Positions 54,756 through 64,000 of a DNA stretch of 64,000 bases are shown piece after piece (position 1 is the first letter of the stretch; each line of letters begins with the position of its first letter). The translations under genes were made by a program, and so were the position numbers. Source of the DNA: Megaustenia siamemsis (taxonomy: Eukaryota; Mollusca; Gastropoda; Stylommatophora; Ariophantidae); contig JAVIAB010000139.1 in assembly GCA_032433765.1 (NCBI GenBank), positions 43,989,946-44,053,945 on the forward strand, in the 5' to 3' direction. The notes under the pieces are model-generated. The model was not told the origin of the DNA. It made no database searches and saw nothing but the letters and a program-made list of their open reading frames with translations.

Positions 54756-55009
54756 GCCTTTTTATCTGTATCTTTTTATCTGCCATCTGTCATCCAACAT
54801 ATAGTATTATAGTGTCTCAAAAGAGTGGATGAGTAACTTCACTGTAATAGGAGAACGTGGGTTCAAATTGCTGTAGAGTCAAAGGTTTGTCTATATCGGG
54901 GGTGAAATAAAAACTGCGACCAGAACTCGTGGCTACTACGCTGGACAAGCGGGATTTATTTTGCGGTCTTCTAAGTCCTCCTAGCAGACTGTAAAAATGT
55001 CGCATAAAT
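54756..55009. other. Non-coding, no recognisable feature
   Basis: Nothing supported. Confidence 0.4.
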
Positions 55010-55475
55010 AGTTTTAGAGAAAGTTTTAGAGACTGGTTTAGAGATAGTTAGATAGTTTTAGGGAAAGTTATATACAAGTTTTGGAGACTGTTTTAGAGAT
55101 AGTTGTAGGGAAAGTCATATAAAAGTTTTAGAGAGTGTTTTAGAGATAGTTTTAGAGGAAGTTTTAGAGATAGTTTTCAAGAAAGTTTAAGAGAGAGTTT
55201 ATAGAAAGTTTTAGAGAACGTTCTAGAGAAAGTTGTAGAGAATATTTTAGAGAAAGTTTTAGAGAAAGTTTTAGAGAAAGTTTTAGAGATATTTTTAGAG
55301 AAAGTTTTAGAGAAAGTTTTAGAGGTAGATTTAGAGAAAGTTTTAGAGAAGTTCAGAGATAGTTTTAGAGAAAGTTTTAGAGATAGGTTTAAAGAAGTTT
55401 TTAGAGCACGTTTTGGAGAAAGTTTTAAAGATTGTTTTAGAGGCAGTTTTAGAGACAGTTTTAGAGAAAGTTTTT
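55010..55475. repeat. 12-bp minisatellite, about 35 copies
   Basis: Unit GTTTTAGAGAAA with GTTTTAGAGATA variants. Confidence 0.95.
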
Positions 55476-55639
55476 ACAGAACCAGGCTCGTGTGGCAGAT
55501 TAGGGGGAATGTGGTTTCCTGGCTGTTGTTAGTTTACGTCAACTCAATGAGTCTTTTGTCAGCTGTAGCAACAGCATGAAGATAGGATTAAACCCAATAA
55601 TCACAATATACCGAAGTCTGCGTATTAACATCTATACTA

Positions 55640-56081
55640 CAGACGCTCTAAATTCTAATACAGCTATATATACAACTATTTTTGTTCTCACACTCTAAAT
55701 TCTAATACAGCTATATATACAACTATTTTTGTTCTTACACTCTAAATTCTACTACAGCTATATACACAACTATTTTTGTTCTCACACTCTAAATTCTACT
55801 ACAGCTATATATACAACTATTTTTTTTCTCACACTCTAAATTCTACTACAGCTATATATACAACTATTTTTGTTCTCACACTCTAAATTCTACTACAGCT
55901 ATATACACAACTATTTTGTTCTCACACTCTAAATTCTACTACAGCTATATACACAACTATTTTGTTCTCACACTCTAAATTCTACTACAGCTATATACAC
56001 AACTATTTTGTTCTCACACTCTAAATTCTACTACAGCTATATACACAACTATTTTTGTTCTCACACTCCAAATTCTAATAC

Positions 56082-56148
<67 letters not shown>

Positions 56149-56300
56149 ACTAGTTTTGTTCTTACATTCTAAATTCTACTACAGCTATATACACAACTAT
56201 TTTGTTCTCACACTCTAAATTCTACTACAGCTATATACACAACTATTTTTGTTCTCACACTCTAAATTCTACTACAGCTATATACACAACTATTTTTGTT
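55640..56300. repeat. 46-47 bp minisatellite, about 13 copies
   Basis: Unit ACTCTAAATTCTACTACAGC plus TATATACACAACTATTTTTG plus TTCTCAC. One unit contains a long (TA)n expansion. Confidence 0.95.
56080..56147. repeat. (TA)n expansion inside one unit of the 47-bp array
   Basis: About 33 TA units where other array units have only TATATATAC or TATATACAC. Confidence 0.97.
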
Positions 56301-56936
56301 CTTTCACTCTCTCTTTTAGTCTCTCTCTTGCCTTTCGCTCTTGTTCTCTCTCAGTCTCGTTCTTTCTCACTATCATTTTCTCATTCTCTTGCTCCCTGTC
56401 TCACTCTCACTCATTCTTCTTCACTCACCTTTCTCTCTCGTTTGTTATTGTTATTTTTAATTTGCTCCTTCCATCTCACTTTTGATCTCTTTCTCTCTGT
56501 TTCTCTAACAGTTGATGGCCGTTCAGACACGGACTTACACAAGCACTGATCTCTTGTCTCTTTATCCTTTGTTGCTCTCAGTGAATTCAACAAAATTAAA
56601 ACACGTCTTTACTTTCTTGCTGTTACCTCATAGATTCCTTTCCCTTAATTTCCTTCGTGTCCTTTCACAATTATCTGATGTTATTGACTTAACTAGTCCT
56701 AATAGATATGACGATTTGTCTACACCGACACAGTAATTAGAGCTAATAGGTCAAATATAGACCCTTAATCTCGGTTTATACAAAGATCTATCATCCACGT
56801 ACTCAGAATGTAGCCCGTGGTCATAATATAAACAAATCTGAGATATGCTGAAAAAACTAGTTGTAATCACTTAAAATGAGTTGCAGAAAATTATTGACAT
56901 TAACGTGATGGAAAGTAAAAGTAAAGAACATGGTCT
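56301..56936. other. Pyrimidine-rich then unique non-coding sequence
   Basis: Leu/Ser-rich ORFs at 56202-56549 follow the array and CT-rich sequence. I see no real gene. Confidence 0.4.
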
Positions 56937-56946
56937 GAAGAACAAT

Positions 56947-57203
56947 GGGAGCCGCGATAGCTCAGTGGTTAGTGAACTGGACTACAAAGGACAAGAGGTA
57001 AGGTTCGATCCCAACCGACGGCTTCCGGTTCACCCAGCCTTAAATGGGTACCGGATTTTTTTTCTGGGAAAGTAAAGCGGCACGGGCGTAATACCGACAG
57101 CATTATCCCAAAAATCACGTGCCGAAGGTCTGTAAAAATGATGGTCACTAACACCATATACCCTATACGCCACTTGGCGTGACGGGGATACTTTACTTTT
57201 TTT
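56947..57203 (+). mobile_element. tRNA-derived SINE, family S1, with 10-bp target duplication
   Basis: Full S1. GAAGAACAAT stands directly before it (56937-56946) and shortly after the tail (57211-57220). Confidence 0.93.
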
Positions 57204-57317
57204 CTTTACCGAAGAACAATAAAAGACAGAAGTGAAACTTTCAACAGCAACAAAAAATATAGTAATTGGGACACTAGTGGAACAGACCAATTTATATACC
57301 GAGAAACGATATTAATT

Positions 57318-57836
57318 TTGGATGGTAGAAGTACAACAGAAGTGAATAGCAGAATAACTCAGGGAATGTTGAAATTCCATAGAATGAGAAAGGTATTATA
57401 CAATTCAATTTTGTCAATGGAAATAAGAAAAGGAGTTCACAGTTGTATGTCTTGACATATGGGTGCGAATCCTAGACAAGAATTGTTGCAGGCACAGAAA
57501 TGTCGTTGTGGAGAAGAATGTTGAGAACACCACTGACAGTGGAAAAGACTACTGTGGAAGTTCTGAAATGGCCTAATGAAATGAAAGTTAATTTATAACA
57601 TCAGAAGGAAATAATCATTCTTTTTGTTACACCGTGCGATGAGAAGTGAACATCTAGAGTAATTGTGACATCAGGAGAATTTGGTGAAAAAAGAGGTAGA
57701 GGAAAACAGAGAGAAAACATTCAACACTGTATAAGAGTATAGCTTGGTAGGAAGTCAATATCAGATCTAATATACAGCTGTAGAGATAAAAGGTTGTGGA
57801 GAGACATGATCGCCAGCAGGTTTGATGATGATGATG
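57318..57836 (+). mobile_element. LINE A-related relic
   Basis: AATAGCAGAATAACTCAGG, GACATATGGGTGCGAATC, GTTGAGAACACCACTGACAG and GTTGTGGAGAGACATGATC follow the LINE A order; the 3' end is TTTGATGATGATGATGG. Many indels. Confidence 0.75.
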
Positions 57837-57869
57837 GTAATTGTAATGATGATTCATTATGTACAACTT

Positions 57870-57931
57870 GAAGCCGTTAATTGGTGTCGAACCCGACCCC
57901 TTATCCCCAGTAGACTAGTTCACTAACCACT
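57870..57931 (-). mobile_element. S1 SINE head fragment
   Basis: GAAGCCGTTAATTGGTGTCG through CTAGTTCACTAACCAC is the reverse head of S1. It abuts an S3 copy without spacer. Confidence 0.65.
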
Positions 57932-57933
57932 TA

Positions 57934-58252
57934 AAGTAAGGTAAAGTATGAGACTTGAACCGGCGTCTTAGCACGCGAGTTTACACCCATATGTGCTCGG
58001 CCGCCTATCCAGAAATGTTCGGAGATTTCTGTATAGTGTCGCCTCAAGCATCGAAACTCAGATGCGAAGCAACATTCCTCACCTTCCCAGTTTAATACCC
58101 TGGTACCCATTCCTGCCAACGGCTGGGTAGACTGTGGGGGTATATTTTTTTCCAACCACGAGTACAATTCACACTGCTCCCAGCGGTAATCGAACACGGG
58201 TTGTCCGACCGTCGGTAGTCCAGTCGGTTGGTTTTCCCAACTCGGCTACCGA
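57934..58252 (-). mobile_element. tRNA-derived SINE, family S3
   Basis: Nearly complete S3 in reverse, B box complement GGTAATCGAACACGGG near 58184, 3' end at 57934. Confidence 0.9.
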
Positions 58253-59742
58253 CACTTCTTTACAGCGACTCACTGCAAGACTTGAGCTATAAAGCACACA
58301 ATGGAAAAGCCCCACATCTCAATTATTTCTTTCCCTCAATATTCCAAGCCTGATAATCTATGATGATTTCTAATAATTTACGAGAGATCAGAACCGGTCA
58401 AAATTGCCACCGTAACGTCTAAATCATTGCCAGCTCTTTCTCCAACCTTTAATGAGAATTTTTGCCACCAAGAAAAAGCCACTGTTTATGGGTTGTTTAA
58501 AATTGCGACCCTGACAAAGAAAATGGCAGCATTGTTTAGAAACCTCCGGATAAATTACACATTTTTTTATCGTGACTCGAGCAAATGAGAAATTTTGCGA
58601 AGAAAATAACTTGATAGGATATTCGAACAATATGAGACGTAAATCAGAAATTCAATCTGGCAAACATGATCTCTGGGTTATGAGATTCTAATTCACGATA
58701 ATTATAAACGACAGCAACAATTTGTGGTCGCCCGACTCAGATTGAGACAAACTGTCGTGGCCGGTAATGACATTCATAAACACAATTGTGTCTTGTCGAC
58801 TCGTGCATAAAGAGACGAGAATTCCATGTCTATTCTAGAATATAATTGTTGTCAGTATGAAGCAACTCATTTGACAGATGACACCGTTTGCTGTTTATAG
58901 ATATGGGGCTTGCGTCCTCGCGTGGGGGTTTAAGTGATATATACTAATAATAATAAAGTGTATATTATATATTCATATAACGGTCTGGTAGGCGTTTCGG
59001 TTAACTGTCAAAACTTAATGATTAAACATTAAAGTAAAACAAAAAATATGTGTTTGAAATATATAATTGTAGCCTGTTTATATGTTCATGTTTTGATCGT
59101 TGACAATAACATAAACTTGTTTGTTGTTTTATAGGATGGGGTGATAAAGTTCAGGTAAACTTCTATTTTTCATGTTATTTCCTTTTTTTAGAAACAAAAT
59201 GTACTCTCTATAAACACACGATCACACCCTAATTTTTGTGTGGATAGCTTGATGGTAGGTGGAAATCTCAGGAAGTGAAAATGTTTAAACCCCTTTTCAT
59301 GTTTACAAGTCGGCCATTTTATATTTTAATACATGGAAGTAGGCGGGAAAATCAAAGAGTCTACATCAAAATACATTTTTCGATGGATCCAAAAAAAAAA
59401 AGAAAATATTTTCAAAGTGTGATTTCTCCAGGTAATAGTTTTTAGAAACTTTACGCTAAAATAAAGAAAATGAAATTATATCGCCCCGATGTGGTTAGCT
59501 GACGATAACAAATTTGTTTTTGTAAACAGTTTAAAAATAGACTCATTTTTATAGCGTTGTTACGGCATGTTACAAGCAGCTATATCGCGGTTGGTGTAAC
59601 AAAAGTTACGAGCACTATTTCTGTTTCTTGTTAATTGTTTTGGTGGGAGTGAAGATGTCCTTACCCCCATTAGTTGTCTTCTTTGTGTTGATTTATTTGT
59701 TGGCTCTAAGGACAACTTCCTGTATACATCTAAGCGGTCTGG
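58253..59742. other. Non-coding, no recognisable gene
   Basis: About 1.5 kb without recurring elements, tandem repeats or a believable exon. A possible degenerate region with AT-rich composition. Confidence 0.45.
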
Positions 59743-60480
59743 GTGCATATTTTCTTCTCCTTCTTCTCTCTTTCCCTGTATTTGTTATTTCCCAGTTGTA
59801 ACCAAGTACTCCAACTTTCCTCTTCTCATGATGTGCCCGAAAAATATTTATTGTTACTTTCTGTTGTTTTTAGGAGCTCTCTTTTTGTGTTGACCTCTAA
59901 GAGAATGTCCTCATTGGTCTTTTTAGCTGTCCGAACTTTCAACATTTTTCTGAGAAATCCCATCTCTGTGGCCTCTAATCTTCTTTGCATTTGGTTGTTT
60001 AGTGTCCATGATACGCTTCCATAGGTCAGAATTGGCTCTATATAGCATCGATGAACTCTCTTTCTCACTTATATTGACGTAGATTTGTTGCATAAGACGT
60101 TTTTCATTTCATGAAATGCTATTTTGACCTGAGATATTCTGTTTTTTTATTTAGTGATGCATCTTCTATCCAAAGCCATTATTGTGCCACAGTATTTGAC
60201 GCGTTGCACTTGTTTCAGATTTGTCTTGTTTATTTTTATGCTACATGATGGTAATGATTGTTTCTTCGATATCACCATTACTTCTGTTTCCTTACTACTA
60301 TTCAGACTGAGACCTTTCTTGTTGTTTCTTTTACTATTATGTCTATCATTTCTTGTAGTTCATCCTCTGTCTCTGCTATTAAAACTGTCATCCACATATC
60401 ACAAATTGTTTATGGTGTGACCGTTAACTTCAACGTTGATTCTATATAATGAATATAAATATGATCTTTCTTTATTTCTG
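59743..60480 (-). mobile_element. LINE A' relic
   Basis: Reverse copy. The ORF 59826-60068 encodes RKRVHRCYIEPILTYGSVSW and MGFLRKMLKV, matching the LINE A' at 22436. Further up are the codons for the LSLNSKKTEV segment. Frames broken, and the GHIMRR end is changed. Confidence 0.8.
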
Positions 60481-60527
60481 ATAATGTCTTGAACTTCTGT
60501 TTTATTTGACCAATCTTTTGAGTGTTG

Positions 60528-60618
60528 GAAGCCGTGACATAGCAGTGGTTAGTCAATTCGTCCGTGCGTAGAGCTACCATCACTTTATTCGTGACGGGTC
60601 TCTTACTTTTTTAAAACC
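60528..60618 (+). mobile_element. Possible S1 relic
   Basis: GGAAGCCGTGACATAGCAGTGGTTAGT resembles the S1 head, and GTGACGGGTCTCTTACTTTTTT the S1 end; the body is missing. Confidence 0.4.
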
Positions 60619-61399
60619 GTTTTCACGTTAACTCCAGTGACAGTGTCTTGTTTAATAAAATAACAAGAAAATATCTGTTTCACCGTTGTGCTTTATCTTT
60701 GCAAATTGTAATTATGTTTACCATTCTTAGAAAATGTGCATAATTTCAACACTTGAACCGAAGAAGCTGAGAGTTTAGCAGCAAATTCTATAAATTTCTT
60801 TGTTTCTAAAGACACACACCTATACAGTACAGAAACACAAAGCAAAAATTAATGGCTCCAAGTTAAATTATTGATCAGCTATGATCAAAGCCTTGATTTA
60901 TCTGATTCCCTTATAAAAAGAGCGAGGGAGTTAGTGGCAGTTATTATTCCAGAATTAGCTTTGTTATCCTCATCAGTTGCGGTTATCTTCCTGGTTCACA
61001 TTTTGACTCACCGCTCGTCTTCTAGTGATTCCTTGTCGTCTAGTCTTATTCTGGGCTAGGGCTGAAAGCAAATTAAGTTTGTGTTAAGTCTCTTCGTGAC
61101 AAATGTAAGGTAATCCAAGTGGTAACAAAGAAACACTTCCTTTTTGTTATAAGATGAATGAAATAGCGTGGAGCTTTGCATGTTTGATGTTATTTTCTGG
61201 GGGATCTTTTACATTTTAAAATCATTTTACGGATGTAATAGAATACATTTATGAGGTTTTTAACATTTAAAAAATTCTGTAACAGATGTAACGTTATATG
61301 TTTCAGCGCATTTTTTACAACTTTTCTAAAAAATACTTTTAAATATGTAACAATATACATGTATGTTATTTTCGAACTTTTAAACGTGTAGCATAACAT
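60619..61399. other. Non-coding, no recognisable gene
   Basis: Nothing supported. Confidence 0.4.
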
Positions 61400-61510
61400 A
61401 GATTTTGGTAAATTATATGTTGTAGTTCTAAATATGTTGTAAATTATATGTTGTAGTTCTAAATCTGTTGTAAATTCTATGTTGTAGTTCTAAATCTGTT
61501 GTAAATTCTA
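61400..61510. repeat. About 33-bp tandem repeat, 3 copies
   Basis: Unit TTGTAAATTATATGTTGTAG plus TTCTAAATCTG. Confidence 0.9.
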
Positions 61511-61554
61511 TGAGTGTAGTATTAAACTTATATGACGCTGAGGAGTGTAATATT

Positions 61555-61880
61555 AAAGCAGGAATAGGCTACCTCAATGAGATAGAGCCTCAGCTCTATC
61601 TCATTGAGGTAAACGATTTTTGCTGCTCTTGCCTCTCTCATCAATGTTCTTCTGTGTCTCTTCGGGTCTTCCTCTTTTACTCTTACCTGTTGTTTCCCAC
61701 ATGAGGGCTTGCTTTGCTATTCGGTTATTATCTCTTCTCATCACATGTCCAACATATAACCATCGTCTTTTCTTGATTACTGAAGATATTAATGGTTGAT
61801 TGGCGATTTCTCTAATTTCTTCATTTGTTTTGAATTCGTTCCATGCTATACCAAGTATTTTCCTTAAACATTTAAAAATA
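61555..61880 (-). mobile_element. LINE B fragment with a fold-back end
   Basis: The main part (61593-61880) is reverse LINE B coding sequence: RGRPEETQKN, KQALMWETTGK, HVMRRDNNRIAK, IAWNEFKTNEEI. At its left end the same sequence turns back in forward orientation (61555-61588), giving an 18-bp inverted repeat (61571-61588 with 61593-61610) and a 4-nt spacer. The TAGA tail and UTR are absent. Confidence 0.8.
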
Positions 61881-61998
61881 CTTATAATTATTATTTTACA
61901 GGACGTAAGACCTCTTTGCCGCAAAAAAGCAGTGATAATTTTTATTTCTTTCCAAAATCGTGTTTTATATTTAAATATTGTATTGTATATATATATAT

Positions 61999-62281
61999 AT
62001 AATATACTTCCCGTGTGTTACCGGGGCCTCATTATGAGGGAAGTAAAGAATAGTGACACTGTGACCTTCCAGGCATATCGTAAGAGGCGACTAAGGAGGT
62101 TGATCGATGGCTTGACAAGCTGTCATTGTAAATAAAAAGTATTGTTATGGAAACATACATAGATTTTAGAAGCAGCGATCTCTGCAATATATGCCATTTT
62201 GGCACACAAGGTTCCTGTTTTTGAGATTGTGGTTCTGCCCTAGGTGCTGTCTTCGGCTCGAAAGGACAATAGATAGATAGA
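61999..62281 (+). mobile_element. SINE-like element ending in the LINE B tail
   Basis: A roughly 280-bp element of unfamiliar body whose last ~30 bp (GGCTCGAAAGGACAATAGATAGATAGAT) copy the LINE B 3' end, GGCTCGAAAGGTCAATAGATAGATAGAT. Such shared 3' ends let a SINE borrow a LINE's reverse transcriptase. No clear tRNA head; the start has CTTCCC...GGGAAG that could pair. Confidence 0.55.
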
Positions 62282-62612
62282 TATGATAAAGCCTCAATTC
62301 CAAGAAGTAGCGGGTTATTTTTGTGTTGAACCAACAATGTTGTGAGGTTCGCTCAACTTAAACTTTGGCAACAGAGTTTGTTTTTTTCTTTTCTGGGAAG
62401 TAAGAGCCAGCATGGTATTGATTGCATCAAAGAAAACTTTGCACCTTTCCATTTGGAAGTATACTATCATGTCAAATTAAAATAAAATGGTTTAAAGCAG
62501 CTAAATTGATAGTGAGACCAGTCAGTTTGGCTGCTAAATACCATTTTATATTAATTTGGCATTGTTTTCTACAGCTCTACTCACAGCACATCACTTGATG
62601 CTGCTACTTTAT
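62282..62612. other. Non-coding, no recognisable feature
   Basis: Nothing supported. Confidence 0.4.
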
Positions 62613-62624
62613 TATGATCACTTG

Positions 62625-62881
62625 TAAAAAGTAAAGTACCCCCGTCACGCCAAGTGCCGTATAGGGAAATATGGTGTTAGTGACCCTATATTTTACAGAC
62701 CTTCAGCACATGATTTTTGGGGTAATGTGGTCAGTATTACGCCCGTGCTGCTTTACTTTCCCAGAAAAAATCCGGTACCCATTTAAGGCTGGGTGAACCC
62801 GGAAGCCGTCGGTTGGGATCGAACCCTACCCCTTGTCCGTGGTAGTCCAGTTCATTAACCACTGAGCTTATCGCGGCTCCC
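62625..62881 (-). mobile_element. tRNA-derived SINE, family S1, with exact 12-bp target duplication
   Basis: Complete reverse S1 close to the consensus. TATGATCACTTG stands at 62613-62624 and 62882-62893. Confidence 0.95.
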
Positions 62882-62893
62882 TATGATCACTTG

Positions 62894-64000
62894 AGTTGCC
62901 CAGAAAGAAGTGACCACACTACAAAAACCCTAGCAAAACATCTACAAGTCTAGAAAGATGGGAGCGACATGACCGCACCTAAAATTAAAAATGGAAGCGA
63001 TGCCTCACTCTGTTCATCTTTGTATACTTCGGTCAAACATAGCCCTCAACAACCAAATTATAATGACAAGTTTAAATACTTCAGGGAAGATGTTTTCGTA
63101 AGATGTTCACCATCTGATACTCAAACAGCATAACCAACAAAGACTTCCTGCAAGGACTTTCAAAGGAATTGTATCAATACATGATCTGCTAAACAAAGAA
63201 ATGAACGAGGAGATATCACGACCATAAAACGTCTTCAATAGGTCTCCCAAAAACCATGATACAAGGAACAAGAGCGACAAGACGCATGGCGTCTTGGCCT
63301 CGTCAAATCTCGGGTAACAATGAGAGACAGGGCACACACTTGGAGAGAATTGTTATGCCTGTTAATAGTGTCATAACTGCTCTTTGTGCAATTTGATAGC
63401 TGATGAATGCTAGAGATAATAACGGCTGAAAGGGCAATTCTGCCTACCTGATGATGTGTTCATATATTAGCATCATAAGATAGAATAGTCATATCGTTTT
63501 TTTAAAAATATGTTTATCGCTTTCTCCACATTTATTTAATTCCTCACTTTTCTTAATCTTCCTTATTCAGTTATTTTCCAATTAATTTCTTTATGGTTCT
63601 CTAATCTCCTTTTTTGAGAATCCCTTTAGTTGTCAATATTATTGCGTTTTACGTCACTTCCTAACTACGCTGACGCGATTCATTAACGTCATCGTCTTTG
63701 GACAACGGTTTTGTAATATCAACTGTCATGCTATCTTTTAAATATTTAATTTCAATCTTTTTCTGCTTAATTTACAAACATAAGTTGTGCTTTTTTAGTG
63801 TTAGAATGTGATTTTTTGTTTTCTTTTAGTAAATTGTTTTTTTTTTTTCATTGAAAAATTGAAATGTACCAATTAATTCTCAAATATCATTCTTATACAC
63901 TAACTGTAAGTGTGTGTGTGTATATATATATATATAGTCAACGTTAAGCAGATCTGACGTCAGTTGAAATTTTCCAGCTGTGAACTATTCTATTTCAGAA
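62894..64000. other. Non-coding, no recognisable gene
   Basis: No convincing gene. The 76-codon minus ORF 63107-63337 lacks a recognisable domain. A GT/TA microsatellite lies at 63910-63936. Confidence 0.4.

Noticed and set aside
54075..54812. 245-codon hydrophobic repeat ORF
   Set aside because: Driven by the 48-bp array in CT-rich sequence; no start context, signal or homology.
63107..63337. 76-codon minus ORF and the plus-strand text nearby resembling a LINE C terminus
   Set aside because: I could not find the GH-x-x-R or GRP blocks in any frame, so I left it unannotated.

Overview
This window looks like a gene-poor, repeat-saturated stretch of an animal genome. It has spliceosomal-scale intergenic sequence, Pol III tRNA-derived SINEs, many 5'-truncated LINEs with target-site duplications, and at least fifteen minisatellite arrays. 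I see no ribosome binding sites, operons or dense gene packing, so it is not prokaryotic. The particular mix (tRNA SINEs, LINEs with microsatellite tails, a DD~82E Tc1/mariner-type element) fits an invertebrate, and my impression is a mollusc, perhaps a heterobranch gastropod. That taxonomic guess is from memory of repeat style only and is low confidence. I could not support any host protein-coding exon, rRNA, snRNA or functional tRNA gene.

The best coding locus is a DNA transposon at 39753-41843 (minus strand). It has perfect 27-bp terminal inverted repeats, a TA duplication, and a 351-residue DDE transposase whose second D and E are 83 residues apart. A short upstream frame carries the probable N-terminal helix-turn-helix in a different register. 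A second, dead Tc1-like transposase remnant at 17503-18207 has been expanded internally into 27-bp and 52-bp tandem repeats.

Retroelements make up most of the rest. I distinguish these LINE groups by protein and 3' end: A (about 14 copies, 3' tail of TGA/TCA triplets), A' (three copies), B (five copies, TAGA tail; the copy at 51831-52781 has an intact 276-codon ORF), C, D, E, F (RNase H domain, GA tail), G and H. The SINEs are S1 (7 full or nearly full copies, including one split by a LINE, plus two nearly complete truncated ones and relics), S2, S3, a tRNA-like repeat S4 with direct terminal repeats, and an element at 61999-62281 that ends with the same 3' sequence as LINE B.

Layout: 1-9 kb unique sequence with S1, S2, LINE A/E/G scraps and two minisatellites; 9-18 kb S3 copies, GA/TG/TA tracts, a 38-bp array and the Tc1-derived minisatellite; 18-31 kb S1/S2, a 38-bp array of about 22 copies, nested LINE A' in S1, LINE A/B/F and a 54-bp array; 31-39 kb LINE F, A, C, D, S4 and a 29-bp array; 39.7-45 kb the DNA transposon, a 17-bp array and a 47-bp array with an S1 inside; 45-57 kb LINE A/B, S4 and five arrays; 57-64 kb S1, S3, LINE A'/B relics and otherwise unremarkable sequence.

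The elements do not form a pathway. They record layers of insertion: many insertions are datable relative to one another because one interrupts another and the duplicated target sequence is readable.
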